DNA from: Symbiobacterium thermophilum IAM 14863
Lineage (GTDB): Bacteria; Bacillota; Sulfobacillia; Symbiobacteriales; Symbiobacteriaceae
Reading direction: 5' to 3'
DNA: 64,000 nt
Assembly (NCBI RefSeq): GCF_000009905.1
Contig: NC_006177.1
Coordinates: 248,001 to 312,000 of the forward strand
In this document: one piece after another, positions 45,130 through 57,934 of the stretch
How positions within the stretch are numbered: position 1 is the first letter of the stretch
Layout of the letters: each line of letters opens with the position of its first letter
The notes under the pieces: model-generated
The model's database searches: none
What the model was told of the DNA's origin: nothing
What the model saw: only the letters and a program-made list of their open reading frames with translations
Position numbers and translations under genes: made by a program

Positions 45130-45205
45130 GGACCGCTAGCTCAATTGGTAGAGCATCCGACTCTTAATCGGCAGGTTGTAGGTTCGAGTCCTACGCGGTC
45201 CACCA
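45130..45205 (+). tRNA. tRNA-Lys (CTT)
   Basis: Full cloverleaf with encoded CCA; acceptor GGACCGC/GCGGTCC and anticodon loop CTCTTAA. Confidence 0.95.
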
Positions 45206-45210
45206 CTGCC

Positions 45211-45286
45211 GGCCCCATCGTCTAGAGGTCTAGGACGGCGCCCTCTCACGGCGCAAACAGGGGTTCGAATCCCCTTGGGGTCACCA
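45211..45286 (+). tRNA. tRNA-Glu (CTC)
   Basis: Acceptor GGCCCCA/TGGGGTC, anticodon loop CTCTCAC, CCA encoded. Confidence 0.95.
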
Positions 45287-45311
45287 CTGCAACAACTGCA
45301 TAGGGCACCAT

Positions 45312-45388
45312 GGCGGCGTAGCTCAGCTGGTCAGAGCATGCGGTTCATACCCGCAGTGTCGCTGGTTCGAATCCAGCCGCCGCTACCA
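45312..45388 (+). tRNA. tRNA-Met (CAT), elongator type
   Basis: Anticodon loop TTCATAC. The first acceptor pair is G-U, and the anticodon stem lacks the three G-C pairs of the initiator. A lysidine-modified tRNA-Ile with CAT cannot be excluded. Confidence 0.85.
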
Positions 45389-45393
45389 CCGAT

Positions 45394-45469
45394 GGCCCGG
45401 TAGCTCAGTTGGTAGAGCACGCGACTGAAAATCGCGGTGTCGCCAGTTCGATTCTGGCCTGGGCCACCA
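45394..45469 (+). tRNA. tRNA-Phe (GAA)
   Basis: Anticodon loop CTGAAAA, CCA encoded, 76 nt. Confidence 0.95.
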
Positions 45470-45474
45470 CTGGC

Positions 45475-45559
45475 GGGGAGATACCCAAGTGGTCAAAGGG
45501 GGCTGACTGTAAATCAGTTGCGTAACGCTTCGGAGGTTCGAATCCTCCTCTCCCCACCA
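45475..45559 (+). tRNA. tRNA-Tyr (GTA)
   Basis: 85 nt with a long variable arm; acceptor GGGGAGA/TCTCCCC, anticodon GTA. Confidence 0.95.
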
Positions 45560-45565
45560 GATTCT

Positions 45566-45641
45566 GCGGGTTTAGCTCAGTTGGTAGAGCGCCACCTTGC
45601 CAAGGTGGAGGTCGCGAGTTCGAGTCTCGTAACCCGCTCCA
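45566..45641 (+). tRNA. tRNA-Gly (GCC)
   Basis: Acceptor GCGGGTT/AACCCGC, anticodon loop TTGCCAA. Confidence 0.95.
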
Positions 45642-45648
45642 GCGTTAT

Positions 45649-45724
<76 letters not shown>

Positions 45725-45755
45725 GAGGCGGTGTCGGTGGCCGCCGCAGCCAGAT

Positions 45756-45831
45756 GCGCGGTTAGCTCAGTTGGGAGAGCGCATGATTGACGTTCATGAG
45801 GTCAGAGGTTCGATCCCTCTACCGCGCACCA
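45756..45831 (+). tRNA. tRNA-Val (GAC)
   Basis: Acceptor GCGCGGT/ACCGCGC, anticodon GAC. Confidence 0.95.
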
Positions 45832-45850
45832 CCAGACAATGTTCATACGC

Positions 45851-45927
45851 GGAGGCGTGGTGTAGAGGCCTAACATGCGGCCCTGTCACGGCCGAGATCG
45901 CGGGTTCGAATCCCGTCGCCTCCGCCA
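45851..45927 (+). tRNA. tRNA-Asp (GTC)
   Basis: Acceptor GGAGGCG/CGCCTCC with discriminator G, as expected for Asp; anticodon GTC. Confidence 0.95.
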
Positions 45928-45932
45928 GATTT

Positions 45933-46023
45933 GCAGATGTGGCGGAATTGGCAGACGCGCACGGCTCAGGACCGTGTCGGGTAACCACTCCCGGTGGGAG
46001 TTCGAGTCTCCCCATCTGCACCA
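45933..46023 (+). tRNA. tRNA-Leu (CAG)
   Basis: 91 nt with a long variable arm; acceptor GCAGATG, anticodon CAG. Confidence 0.94.
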
Positions 46024-46072
46024 CGTCGCCTGGGCTCCGCGGTATGCGCGGCGGGGATTCCGGGTGGGTTCT

Positions 46073-46148
46073 GCTGATGTAGCTCAGGAGGTAGAGCACG
46101 TCCTTGGTAAGGACGAGGTCACCGGTTCGAGCCCGGTCATCAGCTCCA
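46073..46148 (+). tRNA. tRNA-Thr (GGT)
   Basis: Acceptor GCTGATG/CATCAGC, anticodon GGT. Confidence 0.95.
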
Positions 46149-46151
46149 GGC

Positions 46152-46228
46152 GCGAGGGTAGCTCAGTAGGCCAGAGCACTCGGCTGATAACCGAGAGGTC
46201 CCGGGTTCGAATCCCGGCCCTCGCACCA
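46152..46228 (+). tRNA. tRNA-Ile (GAT)
   Basis: Acceptor GCGAGGG/CCCTCGC, anticodon GAT. Confidence 0.95.
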
Positions 46229-46237
46229 GTTTCATAC

Positions 46238-46314
<77 letters not shown>

Positions 46315-46318
46315 ATCC

Positions 46319-46352
46319 AACTTCGGAAGCGGCTTCTGCCGCTTCCGAAGTT
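46319..46352 (+). terminator. Terminator of rrn operon 1 and its tRNA genes
   Basis: A perfect 14-bp stem AACTTCGGAAGCGG and its complement with a 6-nt loop, directly after the last tRNA. Confidence 0.8.
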
Positions 46353-46394
46353 GCCTGCCGGGAGGCAGGAGGAAGTGCCGGCAGCATCTGGGCG

Positions 46395-46423
46395 TTGACG
46401 TCGACCGGTGCGCCTGCTAGAAT
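46395..46423 (+). promoter_or_regulatory. rrn operon 2 promoter P1
   Basis: TTGACG, 17 bp, TAGAAT. Confidence 0.8.
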
Positions 46424-46489
46424 AACTCCTTGCCGCCCACCGGCGGCGCAGCTCACGGCGGAAACGGCTGGCTGGAACGAGTTGGCCTG

Positions 46490-46518
46490 TTGACACGAAG
46501 CCGGGAGATTGCTAAACT
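46490..46518 (+). promoter_or_regulatory. rrn operon 2 promoter P2
   Basis: TTGACA, 17 bp, TAAACT; shared rrn leader sequence begins about 6 nt later. Confidence 0.82.
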
Positions 46519-46624
46519 GGTGAAGCTGTCGCCTGACGGCAGCGAGATCTCGAACCTTGAAAACTGGACAGTGCAGAGAGGGAAGCCGAGCGAGCCGGTA
46601 TTCCAAAGGAGCCAACATCAAGCT

Positions 46625-51424
<4,800 letters not shown>

Positions 51425-51476
51425 TCGCTGACATGTGTGTTCACTGTGTGGTTTTGAGGGTAAGACCTCCAAGGTT

Positions 51477-51583
<107 letters not shown>

Positions 51584-51594
51584 ACTCATTTGGA

Positions 51595-51623
51595 GACCGC
51601 CGCAGGCGATGCGGCGGTCTTTT
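51595..51623 (+). terminator. Terminator of rrn operon 2
   Basis: GACCGCCGC and GCGGCGGTC around a 7-nt loop, then TTTTG. Confidence 0.85.
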
Positions 51624-51643
51624 GCTACTGCAGGCGTGTCAGA

Positions 51644-51800
<157 letters not shown>

Positions 51801-51808
51801 ACTCACTT

Positions 51809-51837
51809 GGAGACCACCGCCGCGTGCGGTGGTCTCC
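51809..51837 (+). terminator. Terminator after the extra 5S copy
   Basis: A perfect 12-bp stem GGAGACCACCGC and its complement with a 5-nt loop. Confidence 0.8.
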
Positions 51838-51954
51838 TGTACTACCGCACCGAAGACGGCTGCGGACGCTGATCGCATGGAAAGCGTCTCCGGCACATAA
51901 GCATGTCTCGCGGCCCGGATGGGACGCGCCACACTCGAGACCCGGAGGTGCTCC

Positions 51955-52356
51955 ATGCGAGGCAAGTTCACGACCCCGGTCCTGGCGGCCGTGGCGGTGA
52001 TGTTGACCGCGGCGCTGGTGATCTACCCGAAGGAGTCCCTGGAGGCCGCCAAGGAAGGGATGAACCTGTTCTTCACCGTTGTTTTCCCGTCCTTGCTGCC
52101 CTTTTTCATCCTGAGTGAGATGCTGCTGGGGCTCGGCGTCGTTCACTTCATCGGGGTGCTGTTCACGCCGCTCATGCGCCCGCTCTTCAACGTGCCGGGC
52201 GAGGGTGCGTTTGTCCTCTCCATGGGCCTGGCCGCAGGATATCCCATGGACGCTGTGATCACGGCGCGCTTCCGCAGGAGCAACATGTGCACCCGGGTGG
52301 AGGGGGAGCGCATGCTGGCGTTCTCCAACACCGCCGACCCAGTATTTCTGTTGTAA
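51955..52356 (+). pseudogene. ylbJ: Truncated sporulation integral membrane protein YlbJ
   Basis: 133 codons matching the N-terminal third of YlbJ, a polytopic membrane protein needed for spore formation in Bacillus (family length about 400). FFTVVFPSLLPFFILSEMLL, MRPLFNVPGEGAFVLSMGLAAGYPMD and AFSNTADP are typical. Directly after the conserved SNTADP the frame reads VFLL and stops; the remaining two-thirds are absent from the window. CGGAGGTG precedes the ATG at 51955. A terminator and accessory genes follow at once, so the break is probably the border of an inserted element. Confidence 0.8.
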
Positions 52357-52378
52357 ACACCACCCGAACCAACAAGAC

Positions 52379-52412
52379 AACGCCCCTGACCACGGAGGTT
52401 GGGGGCGTTTTC
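52379..52412 (+). terminator. Terminator at the ylbJ break
   Basis: AACGCCCC and GGGGCGTT flank a 15-nt loop, followed by TTCG. It may end the convergent accessory genes as well. Confidence 0.65.
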
Positions 52413-52475
52413 GTGTTTCTTAGGCCGCTTGCGGGGCCATGCGGAAGGCCGCCAGCGGGAGTGCCACCGTGCCTG

Positions 52476-53444
52476 TTATCCAGTCCGGTGTGAGCGGCTG
52501 GTCCGTTCGAGCCAGCAGAGGTCGGTGTCGGCCTGGACGGCCACCACGGCGCGGAGCCCGGCCAGCTGGGCTGTTGCCTGGAGGGCCAGGACTAGCCGGA
52601 GGGGGAGGGTGACCACCCGGTGCCACTCCGGCGGGAGCGGCAGGCAGGTGGTCAGGACCAGGACCAGGGGACGGTCGCCACGGGCCGCCCAGCAGTCCAG
52701 GGGGCTGATCGGCCCGAAGTGGCCCACCCGATCACCGCCGAGGAGTGGAGCCAGGCGTCCGGCGATGGCCACCGCCTGGTCGAGTGTGGCCTGATCCCGG
52801 AGGAGCGGCTGGCCGTCCAGGTCCACCATCCGGGACTGGTCGGGAATGGAGGCCGGGCCGCCGATCTCCACCTCGGCGGTCTCCTCCGTCCGGCCGATGA
52901 GCCGCATGGCGTTGACCCGGACCTCCAGCACGGGTTCCAGGGCGGTGGCTCCGTGCCGGACCCGGTAGCCGTCAACCCGGCACCCACCCACGGCACCGGG
53001 GAGGTCTGCCAGGCTGATAGCCTGTACCTGGTCGTCATAGACCACCACGAACCAGGCCGGAACGCCGAGGGCGACGGACCACGTGGCCATGGCCGCAACC
53101 TTCCGCAAGTTGATGTAGAGGGTGGGGTACCTGGCAGCCTCATGATACCGCCGCTTGACCTCTACCGCGCCGACCAACCGCTCGCCGGCCACGGCCAGGA
53201 GGTTGATCTCCGCCAGACCGCCCGCCTTCACGACGGCCAGACCATGCCGGTAGAGGATGGCCGCCACCTTACGTTCGGCGGCGGCATCCGCTTCGGTGGT
53301 CCGGGCCCACGTACCATCCGGGTAAGCGGTAGGCCGGGACTGTATCTGATCGCATGGGTCACACCCCCATGCGCCTGTTTTCGGGTTTGTGAATGGGCGA
53401 AGGTCAAGACGCTGAGCAAGTGCAGGCGCAGTATTATCGGACAA
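52476..53444 (-). CDS. Accessory protein with a PD-(D/E)xK-like nuclease segment
   Basis: Up to 322 residues. The segment KAGGLAEINLLAVAGERLVG followed by AVEVKRRYHEAARYP has the hydrophobic strand plus ExK pattern of restriction-endonuclease-like folds, but no full active site was confirmed. The C-terminal half has no recognised motif. The TTG at 53444 is only one possible start; no clear ribosome binding site is visible. It is the last of several minus-strand genes in the accessory block and lies 16 nt after a sigma-4-like protein. Confidence 0.55.
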   Translation of the reverse strand: MSDNTAPALAQRLDLRPFTNPKTGAWGCDPCDQIQSRPTAYPDGTWARTTEADAAAERKVAAILYRHGLAVVKAGGLAEINLLAVAGERLVGAVEVKRRYHEAARYPTLYINLRKVAAMATWSVALGVPAWFVVVYDDQVQAISLADLPGAVGGCRVDGYRVRHGATALEPVLEVRVNAMRLIGRTEETAEVEIGGPASIPDQSRMVDLDGQPLLRDQATLDQAVAIAGRLAPLLGGDRVGHFGPISPLDCWAARGDRPLVLVLTTCLPLPPEWHRVVTLPLRLVLALQATAQLAGLRAVVAVQADTDLCWLERTSRSHRTG

Positions 53445-53459
53445 GTCACTGGTTGGATC

Positions 53460-53720
53460 TCAGATGAGCCCCATCGCCATGGCCAGTCGGGCTAGGGCTC
53501 GCTGTCGGATGCGGGCGGTCTGCGCCCGGCTGTAGCCGATCAGCAGGGCGGCGCCCACTAAGTTGTGCGTCTGGTCGATGTAGATGGCTTGGATCAGCTG
53601 CCGCTCCACCGGAGTCAGGACCTCCAGGGCGTGCTCCACCAGCCGGACCCGCTGCCAGGTTGCCCGGTACTCGGGGTCCGTCTCCATTACTACAACACGG
53701 CCTCCGGTCGGGTCGCTCAC
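53460..53720 (-). CDS. Small sigma-70 region 4-like / phage late regulator-like protein
   Basis: 86 residues (75 from the ATG at 53687). ALEVLTPVERQLIQAIYIDQ followed by ALLIGYSRAQTARIRQRALARL is a helix-turn-helix of the sigma region 4 / ArpU-RinA kind often found at the end of phage and ICE early regions. It contacts DNA or RNA polymerase by analogy. The start is uncertain: GGAGG lies 13 nt before ATG 53687, while GTG 53720 lacks a good site. Confidence 0.65.
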   Translation of the reverse strand: MSDPTGGRVVVMETDPEYRATWQRVRLVEHALEVLTPVERQLIQAIYIDQTHNLVGAALLIGYSRAQTARIRQRALARLAMAMGLI

Positions 53721-53743
53721 CCGTCCGGCCGGACGGCTGCCGC

Positions 53744-54190
53744 CTACGTTCTCTTCACCGGCTGTCTGCCATCCGATGCGCTCCGTAGCGATACACTTGT
53801 TGTTGCCCGCGCTATTTGGCAGTGACTTGACTGGCGACAGTGTCGTTCGTCAACTGACGCGTTGGTTTGTCGCCAGGATCGGGGGCGACCGGCAAGCCGG
53901 TCGCCCCTGCTGAGCTTAGAACAGTGTAGCTTGTACAGTTCCGGATGCGACCCGTTTGCTTGGGCTCGGTGAATCCGTGCCGTCCTCCGGCACTCCGTGA
54001 GTGCCTGGCGGCTCCTGGCGAGGAATGCACGAAGATCTCGGGCGCTGGGGAACTCCAGCTCGACGGCACCAGTCGTTCCATCCCGGAGCACGAGTACGTA
54101 ACGTGGGTGCGTCCGGCAGTCCGGCTCACAATCGAAGTAGACCTCAACCGTAAACTGAGGCAGCACGGTCGCTCGCAGTGAGGCCAGCAC
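53744..54190 (-). CDS. Hypothetical accessory protein, 3' end doubtful
   Basis: 148 residues as read. The first roughly 65 (VEVYFDCEPDCRTHPRYVLV and the following beta-rich stretch) look like a real small domain, and GGAGGG precedes the GTG at 54190. After about residue 90 the frame runs through a perfect hairpin (GGGGCGACCGGC/GCCGGTCGCCCC, 53880-53906) and becomes Arg/Ser-rich, so the original stop may have been lost. No family recognised. Confidence 0.45.
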   Translation of the reverse strand: MLASLRATVLPQFTVEVYFDCEPDCRTHPRYVLVLRDGTTGAVELEFPSARDLRAFLARSRQALTECRRTARIHRAQANGSHPELYKLHCSKLSRGDRLAGRPRSWRQTNASVDERHCRQSSHCQIARATTSVSLRSASDGRQPVKRT

Positions 54191-54204
54191 GAGTCATCCC
54201 TCCA

Positions 54205-54921
54205 TTACCACGGGCTGCTGCCCTTGGCGGTCTGCAGATCCTGCAGCTCAAACAGAACCCGGTCGACATTGGCCTCGTCCACAAAGCGCTGTTCACGGGA
54301 GCAGGCGTCCAGCAGGCAGTTGGTGCAGAGTGTGTTAATGACCCGGGGAAGCCCGCGGGACTCGGCGGCGATCTTCTGCAGCGCCTGTTCCGAGAAGATG
54401 TCGTGGTCGACGCCCGTCCGGCGCAGATGGTGCCGGATGTACGCGACGCTTTCTTCGTCGCTCAGCGGCCCCAGATGGTACCGCACCTGAACGCGCTGGG
54501 CGATGGCTTCGAAGGTGCGCAGGCGGAGCATGCCGCGCAGTTCGGACTGGCCCACCAGCAGAAAGGTCATGGGACAGGCCGAATCCAGGTGGAAGTTGAG
54601 CAGGAACCGCACTTCCTGCAGCATGGCGTGCGGCAGCAGATGGGCCTCGTCCAAGACGATGACGGGCTGCAGCCCGTGCAGCCGGTAGCCGTCCAGGATG
54701 GTCTGCTCAAACAGCCGGCGGGCCTCTCGGCTCAGGAAGTGGTAGGGTGCGGCGACACCGAGCTGGGTGAGCACGTCGCGGTAAAAGGCCGTGGGCGTGA
54801 GCTTGGAGTCGGCAATGTAGACAAACGGATTCCGGCTGCGATCCAGCAGGTCGTAGAGGGTACGGATCGCAGTGGTCTTGCCGGATCCCACCTCACCGGT
54901 GATGAGGCCGAACGCCCGGTG
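54205..54921 (-). pseudogene. ExeA/TniB-like AAA+ ATPase, N-terminus cut by an IS remnant
   Basis: About 239 codons remain. Walker A reads GEVGSGKTT, Walker B VIVLDEAHLL, sensor 1 LLVGQSEL, followed by LRTFEAIAQRVQVRYHLGPL. This ATPase type assists DDE transposases. In intact relatives roughly 30-50 residues precede Walker A; here the frame meets the IS21 terminal repeat at 54923. No partner transposase is next to it. A start at the internal ATG 54891 would delete half of Walker A and is unlikely to give function. Confidence 0.75.
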
Positions 54922-54922
54922 G

Positions 54923-55120
54923 TGCGTATTCCGGTCAAATCGACCAGTGATTCCGGTTCAAGCCGACCACTGGTTCTGATCCAAGTCGACCGCCGTTTCC
55001 GATCTCATCCGGCCAGCGCGGTGGCACTGAGGGGACGGAGCGAAGTGGCGATGGCTTGGCAGCGCTAAGCCATGCTCGACTGGGATGTCTGGAGGTTCGC
55101 TATCTTCCGCATGGATTCCC
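54923..55120 (-). mobile_element. 198-bp remnant of an IS21-family right end
   Basis: By eye identical, in reverse orientation, to 61912-62109, the last 198 bp of the complete IS21 element, including the last codons of istB and the TGCGTATTCCGG terminal repeat at 54923. It separates the truncated ATPase from another gene fragment. Confidence 0.9.
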
Positions 55121-55273
55121 CCTGGCCAGGGTCAGCAGGGCCAGGCCAGCATCTCGGGTGCAGTGGGCGGCGGCGGCACGTTCTGCGGCCTCGTGGGCCA
55201 GAGCGGCAGCTGGGAGCCAGTGCCCATCTGCTGCCGCACGCAGGTGGGCCAGGGTCATGGCAGTAGTGTCCAC
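55100..55273 (-). pseudogene. Gene fragment fused to the IS21 remnant
   Basis: A GTG at 55273 after GGGAGGGATC opens a frame rich in Ala and His (TLAHLRAAADGHWLPAAALA) that enters the IS remnant at 55120 and stops at 55100. About 50 codons are native. Product unknown. Confidence 0.5.
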
Positions 55274-55349
55274 AGCGATCCCTCCCTGCGTCTAATCATA
55301 CCACATGCGAACAGGTGTTTCCGTTTTAAGTAGGCGGCAAAAACAACAC

Positions 55350-55625
55350 TTGACAAATCAACGGACCCATCATAAGAGGAGACACCCCTTATCACTGGTG
55401 ATAGGGGTATCAGGTGAGATAGACCACCCCTTATCACGGGTGATAACCGAAGTTATATAAAGAAAGATACACATATACATGCGCGTGCTGGGAACTGGGA
55501 TCGCCGAAAGGTCCGGCTTCGCCGGACGGTCCCACAACTAAGGCTCTGCTTTGAGATGTCACGGTGATTCCCCAAGCAAGGCGGCCCCAAAGGCACCACA
55601 AGCGGCGCCAGCCGCTCCTTTCGGC
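55350..55625 (+). promoter_or_regulatory. Accessory leader A: promoter, palindrome cluster and structured leader
   Basis: TTGACA (55350), 17 bp and TAAGAG, then palindromes CCCCTTATCAC-TG-GTGATAGGGG (55385-55407) and CCCCTTATCAC-GG-GTGATAACC (55427-55448), then GAAGTTATATAA, a hairpin around GGCTTCGCC, and AGCGGC-GCCA-GCCGCT (55601-55616) followed by CCTTTCGG. The same parts in the same order occur at 57935-58271. It precedes the small membrane protein gene at 55693. Confidence 0.7.
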
Positions 55626-55692
55626 GGATCGCGAAACCACGACAGTCGCATAAAAGTTCTACAGTGAGACGGTGTGTAAGGAGGTTGATCCT

Positions 55693-56079
55693 GTGACCAC
55701 TGCAACCATGCTTGCGTCTCTGGCTGTTGGCGTTCTGGCCTGCTTGGCCGCCCGGCGGCTCGTGACCCTGCTTAGCCTGATCGTATACCTTGCCGTTGGC
55801 GGCCGCAGGACGGCCTCCGGCACCGTGGGCAGGTGGCTGGCCCTCTCGGCTGGAGTGCTGGCTCCGATAGGTCTCATACCCCTGATCTGGTGGGTCCTGT
55901 TGACGGACCCCGCTACATGGACGGCCTCGCAACCGTACCACATCGTCCTAATGATGGTGTCCCTCGGCCTCTCGCTTGGGTATTTCCGCGACCGGCGGCG
56001 CCCCGGAACCGTGATGTGGTGCTTGCGGCAGGAGGGGCTGGCGCTCGCAGCGCGGCGGGCCGGACGGCGACAGCTGTAA
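55693..56079 (+). CDS. Small accessory membrane protein
   Basis: 128 residues with three predicted membrane segments: about residues 4-20 plus 24-38, 48-70, and 85-95. The C-terminus is basic (RDRRRPG, RRAGRRQL). AAGGAGG lies 8 nt before the GTG at 55693. It is the only gene directly behind leader A and ends at a hairpin terminator. No family is recognised. Confidence 0.6.
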   Translation: MTTATMLASLAVGVLACLAARRLVTLLSLIVYLAVGGRRTASGTVGRWLALSAGVLAPIGLIPLIWWVLLTDPATWTASQPYHIVLMMVSLGLSLGYFRDRRRPGTVMWCLRQEGLALAARRAGRRQL

Positions 56080-56088
56080 GGAGAAGAA

Positions 56089-56122
56089 AAGACCGCTCGG
56101 CAGCGGTAGGCCGGGCGGTCAT
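56089..56122 (+). terminator. Terminator after the small membrane protein gene
   Basis: GACCGCTCG pairs with CGGGCGGTC, followed by ATTTC. Confidence 0.7.
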
Positions 56123-56327
56123 TTCTGAGCGGCATTTCCGGTGGCACTCTCGCATGCCATGTCAGTGCGGCAGAGCGAAGGGCGAATTACGAAGCCCCGC
56201 CAGGGGCGAGCGGCGATAGCCGAGTCGGTGTATACGCAGACCTAATTCGCCGGGCTCTGAACCCGCTGGCCCGCACCACGCCTGGCTTGTGGGCATCGGT
56301 CCTCTTTCCCCGGCGTGGAACCCACTA

Positions 56328-56423
56328 GTGGAAGGGGACGTGGAAACATCCGTGGAAAATGGCGTGGAAACGCCCGTGGAAATCAACGTGGAAATCCCCG
56401 TGGCAATCCACGTGGAAATGGCC
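56328..56423 (+). repeat. Eight-unit 12-bp repeat with GTGGAA at each start
   Basis: GTGGAA or GTGGCA recurs exactly every 12 bp (56328, 56340, 56352, 56364, 56376, 56388, 56400, 56412). Read on the plus strand from 56289 this encodes a Val-Glu-x-x tetrapeptide repeat in a 60-codon frame with a poor start, so coding is uncertain. Confidence 0.75.
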
Positions 56424-56494
56424 CGACAATGGTCTTGTGATCTTGTATACACGCCCGAAGCCGCGGAGTAGAAGGGCTTGAGCCTCCCGTGTAT

Positions 56495-56546
56495 ACAAAA
56501 ACGCCTCAGAAGGCTGTCTCAGGGCCACTTCTTACGGCGTTTTTGT
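56495..56546 (+). terminator. Terminator-like hairpin with long loop
   Basis: ACAAAAACGCC (56495) and GGCGTTTTTGT (56536) are exact complements 30 nt apart; the T-run lies within the 3' arm. It sits between the repeat region and the convergent gene. Confidence 0.55.
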
Positions 56547-56633
56547 TGCTCTGTATACACCGGAACGGCGCACCACGAGCGGTCTGGAGGTGGGTTTGTG
56601 TACGGCCACATGGGGCTCCCGCAGTTCGCGGGG

Positions 56634-57323
56634 TTACTGTCGTTTCTCGCTGGGGCTGGGGAGATGCCAGGCAGCTGATGGAGAGGGGGCTGGCGGGTCG
56701 GTCAGGACACTTAGGTGTCGCTCATAAGCCCAGATAATGGCCGGCGCCAGGTCTGTCGCTTCTCCCCGGCGAAACCTGACCAGATCGTGGCACAGGTCCG
56801 AAACCAGGGCGGTGATCCCGGCCTGGTATTGGGTTAGCTGGTGGTACGGCACCTCGCCGCCCACCTCCGCCAGGGTCTCGGCATAGGACGGATCACTGAT
56901 GATCCGGCTAGCCCATTCCCGGACGGTCGAGTGGATGGTACCGGGAGGGTGGAGCCTGCCCAGATGGCAGCGCAGTATGTTTTCGGCTATGGCCGCAACA
57001 TCCGACTGGAGCATGGGTTCGGTCCGGTCTATGATGATCCACTCAGCTTGGCGGTCTGTGCAGACCGATTGGATGATCTGCTCCACGGCCAGGCGGGCAT
57101 CCTGGTCACAGCCGTCCTCTGCGACCACTTGGAGGCAGGCGTCTGGGGCCAGCATCTCCATCAGACGGGCAACGCGGACGACTACTTCTGCGGCAGGATA
57201 CGCCGCCCGCAGTTCTTTCCGAATCAGGTCGGCCAGGGCATCGGCGCTGGCCAATTGCGAGATGTAGGGGGCATCCGGCACTAGGCGGGTGGGACACACG
57301 ACGTACTCGATGCGTGTGATCAT
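56634..57323 (-). CDS. Hypothetical accessory protein, 229 aa
   Basis: AAGGAGGCGC precedes the ATG at 57323. The protein is mixed alpha/beta: ITRIEYVVCPTRLVPDAP at the start, a mid-section with QAEWIIIDRTEPMLQSD, and a helical C-terminal half ending in a Pro/Ser-rich tail. Three Cys occur in the first 100 residues. No motif identifies a function. It is preceded by a small gene on the same strand, 65 nt away, and both face away from leader B. Confidence 0.6.
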   Translation of the reverse strand: MITRIEYVVCPTRLVPDAPYISQLASADALADLIRKELRAAYPAAEVVVRVARLMEMLAPDACLQVVAEDGCDQDARLAVEQIIQSVCTDRQAEWIIIDRTEPMLQSDVAAIAENILRCHLGRLHPPGTIHSTVREWASRIISDPSYAETLAEVGGEVPYHQLTQYQAGITALVSDLCHDLVRFRRGEATDLAPAIIWAYERHLSVLTDPPAPSPSAAWHLPSPSEKRQ

Positions 57324-57388
57324 CGGTGCGCCTCCTTTATTGGGCGCTCGGCCCCGCTGTTGGGCCGGGCTGGTTGGCAGTTAGTGGG

Positions 57389-57637
57389 TCAGACTGTGTG
57401 CTGGGCGGTCTGGATCGTGTACCAGTACAGTGGGTCGATCAAGGCCGGGTCCGTGCCGACGTAGTAGGCCAAAGGGCCGCGAGGAACGCAGTACAGGTAC
57501 TCGGATTCGGCCAGCCGCTTGATTTCAGCCGCTTCGCGCGGGTTCCGCGCGTACACCGGCACGGACCACATGCCCTCCGGTAAGCAGCCCTCAGCAATGG
57601 CAAATCGCAGGGTTTCGACGTTGATCATCCGCTCCAC
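57389..57637 (-). CDS. Small hypothetical accessory protein, 82 aa
   Basis: AAGGAGGGCA lies 8 nt before the GTG at 57637. It is rich in aromatics (EYLYCVPRGPLAYYVGTDP, LYWYTIQ). Unrecognised. It probably forms a transcript with the 229-residue gene; no secure promoter was found in the roughly 300-bp GC-rich gap upstream, though TATTAT-like patches exist near 57713 and 57890. Confidence 0.55.
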   Translation of the reverse strand: MERMINVETLRFAIAEGCLPEGMWSVPVYARNPREAAEIKRLAESEYLYCVPRGPLAYYVGTDPALIDPLYWYTIQTAQHTV

Positions 57638-57934
57638 AGCGTGCCCTCCTTCACACAGACGGCCCGGCCTGGCGAGGGCCTGGCGTCTTGGGTTCGTTGT
57701 CCGGCTTCACCTATATTATGGAGCGGCCGGTGAGCCGTTTCTGCTCCGCTGGTGGCGGAGCGGCTGGGGGGCGCCCGGTGAGGCGCCGGGCCTGCGCCGG
57801 GTGGTGCAGGCTGGCCCGTGGGCCGGTGTCCGGCCGGTGCGCCGGGGAGCGCCCGCCAGGGAGTGGGGTCATCACTGCCTGTAAACATTGTACATTATGA
57901 CAGGGTTGGGCGCAAGAGGTGTCTCAAGAGAATA

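Larger units (their letters stand above)
56230..56558. repeat. Four GTATAC palindromes
   Basis: GTATAC occurs at 56230, 56445, 56491 and 56553, mostly within TGTATACA contexts. In DNA of this GC content four in 330 bp is unexpected; they may be protein sites. Confidence 0.5.

Noticed and set aside
54205-54891. An intact ATPase from the internal ATG 54891.
   Set aside because: Walker A would lose its first residues, and upstream in-frame sequence up to the IS border clearly belongs to the same protein.
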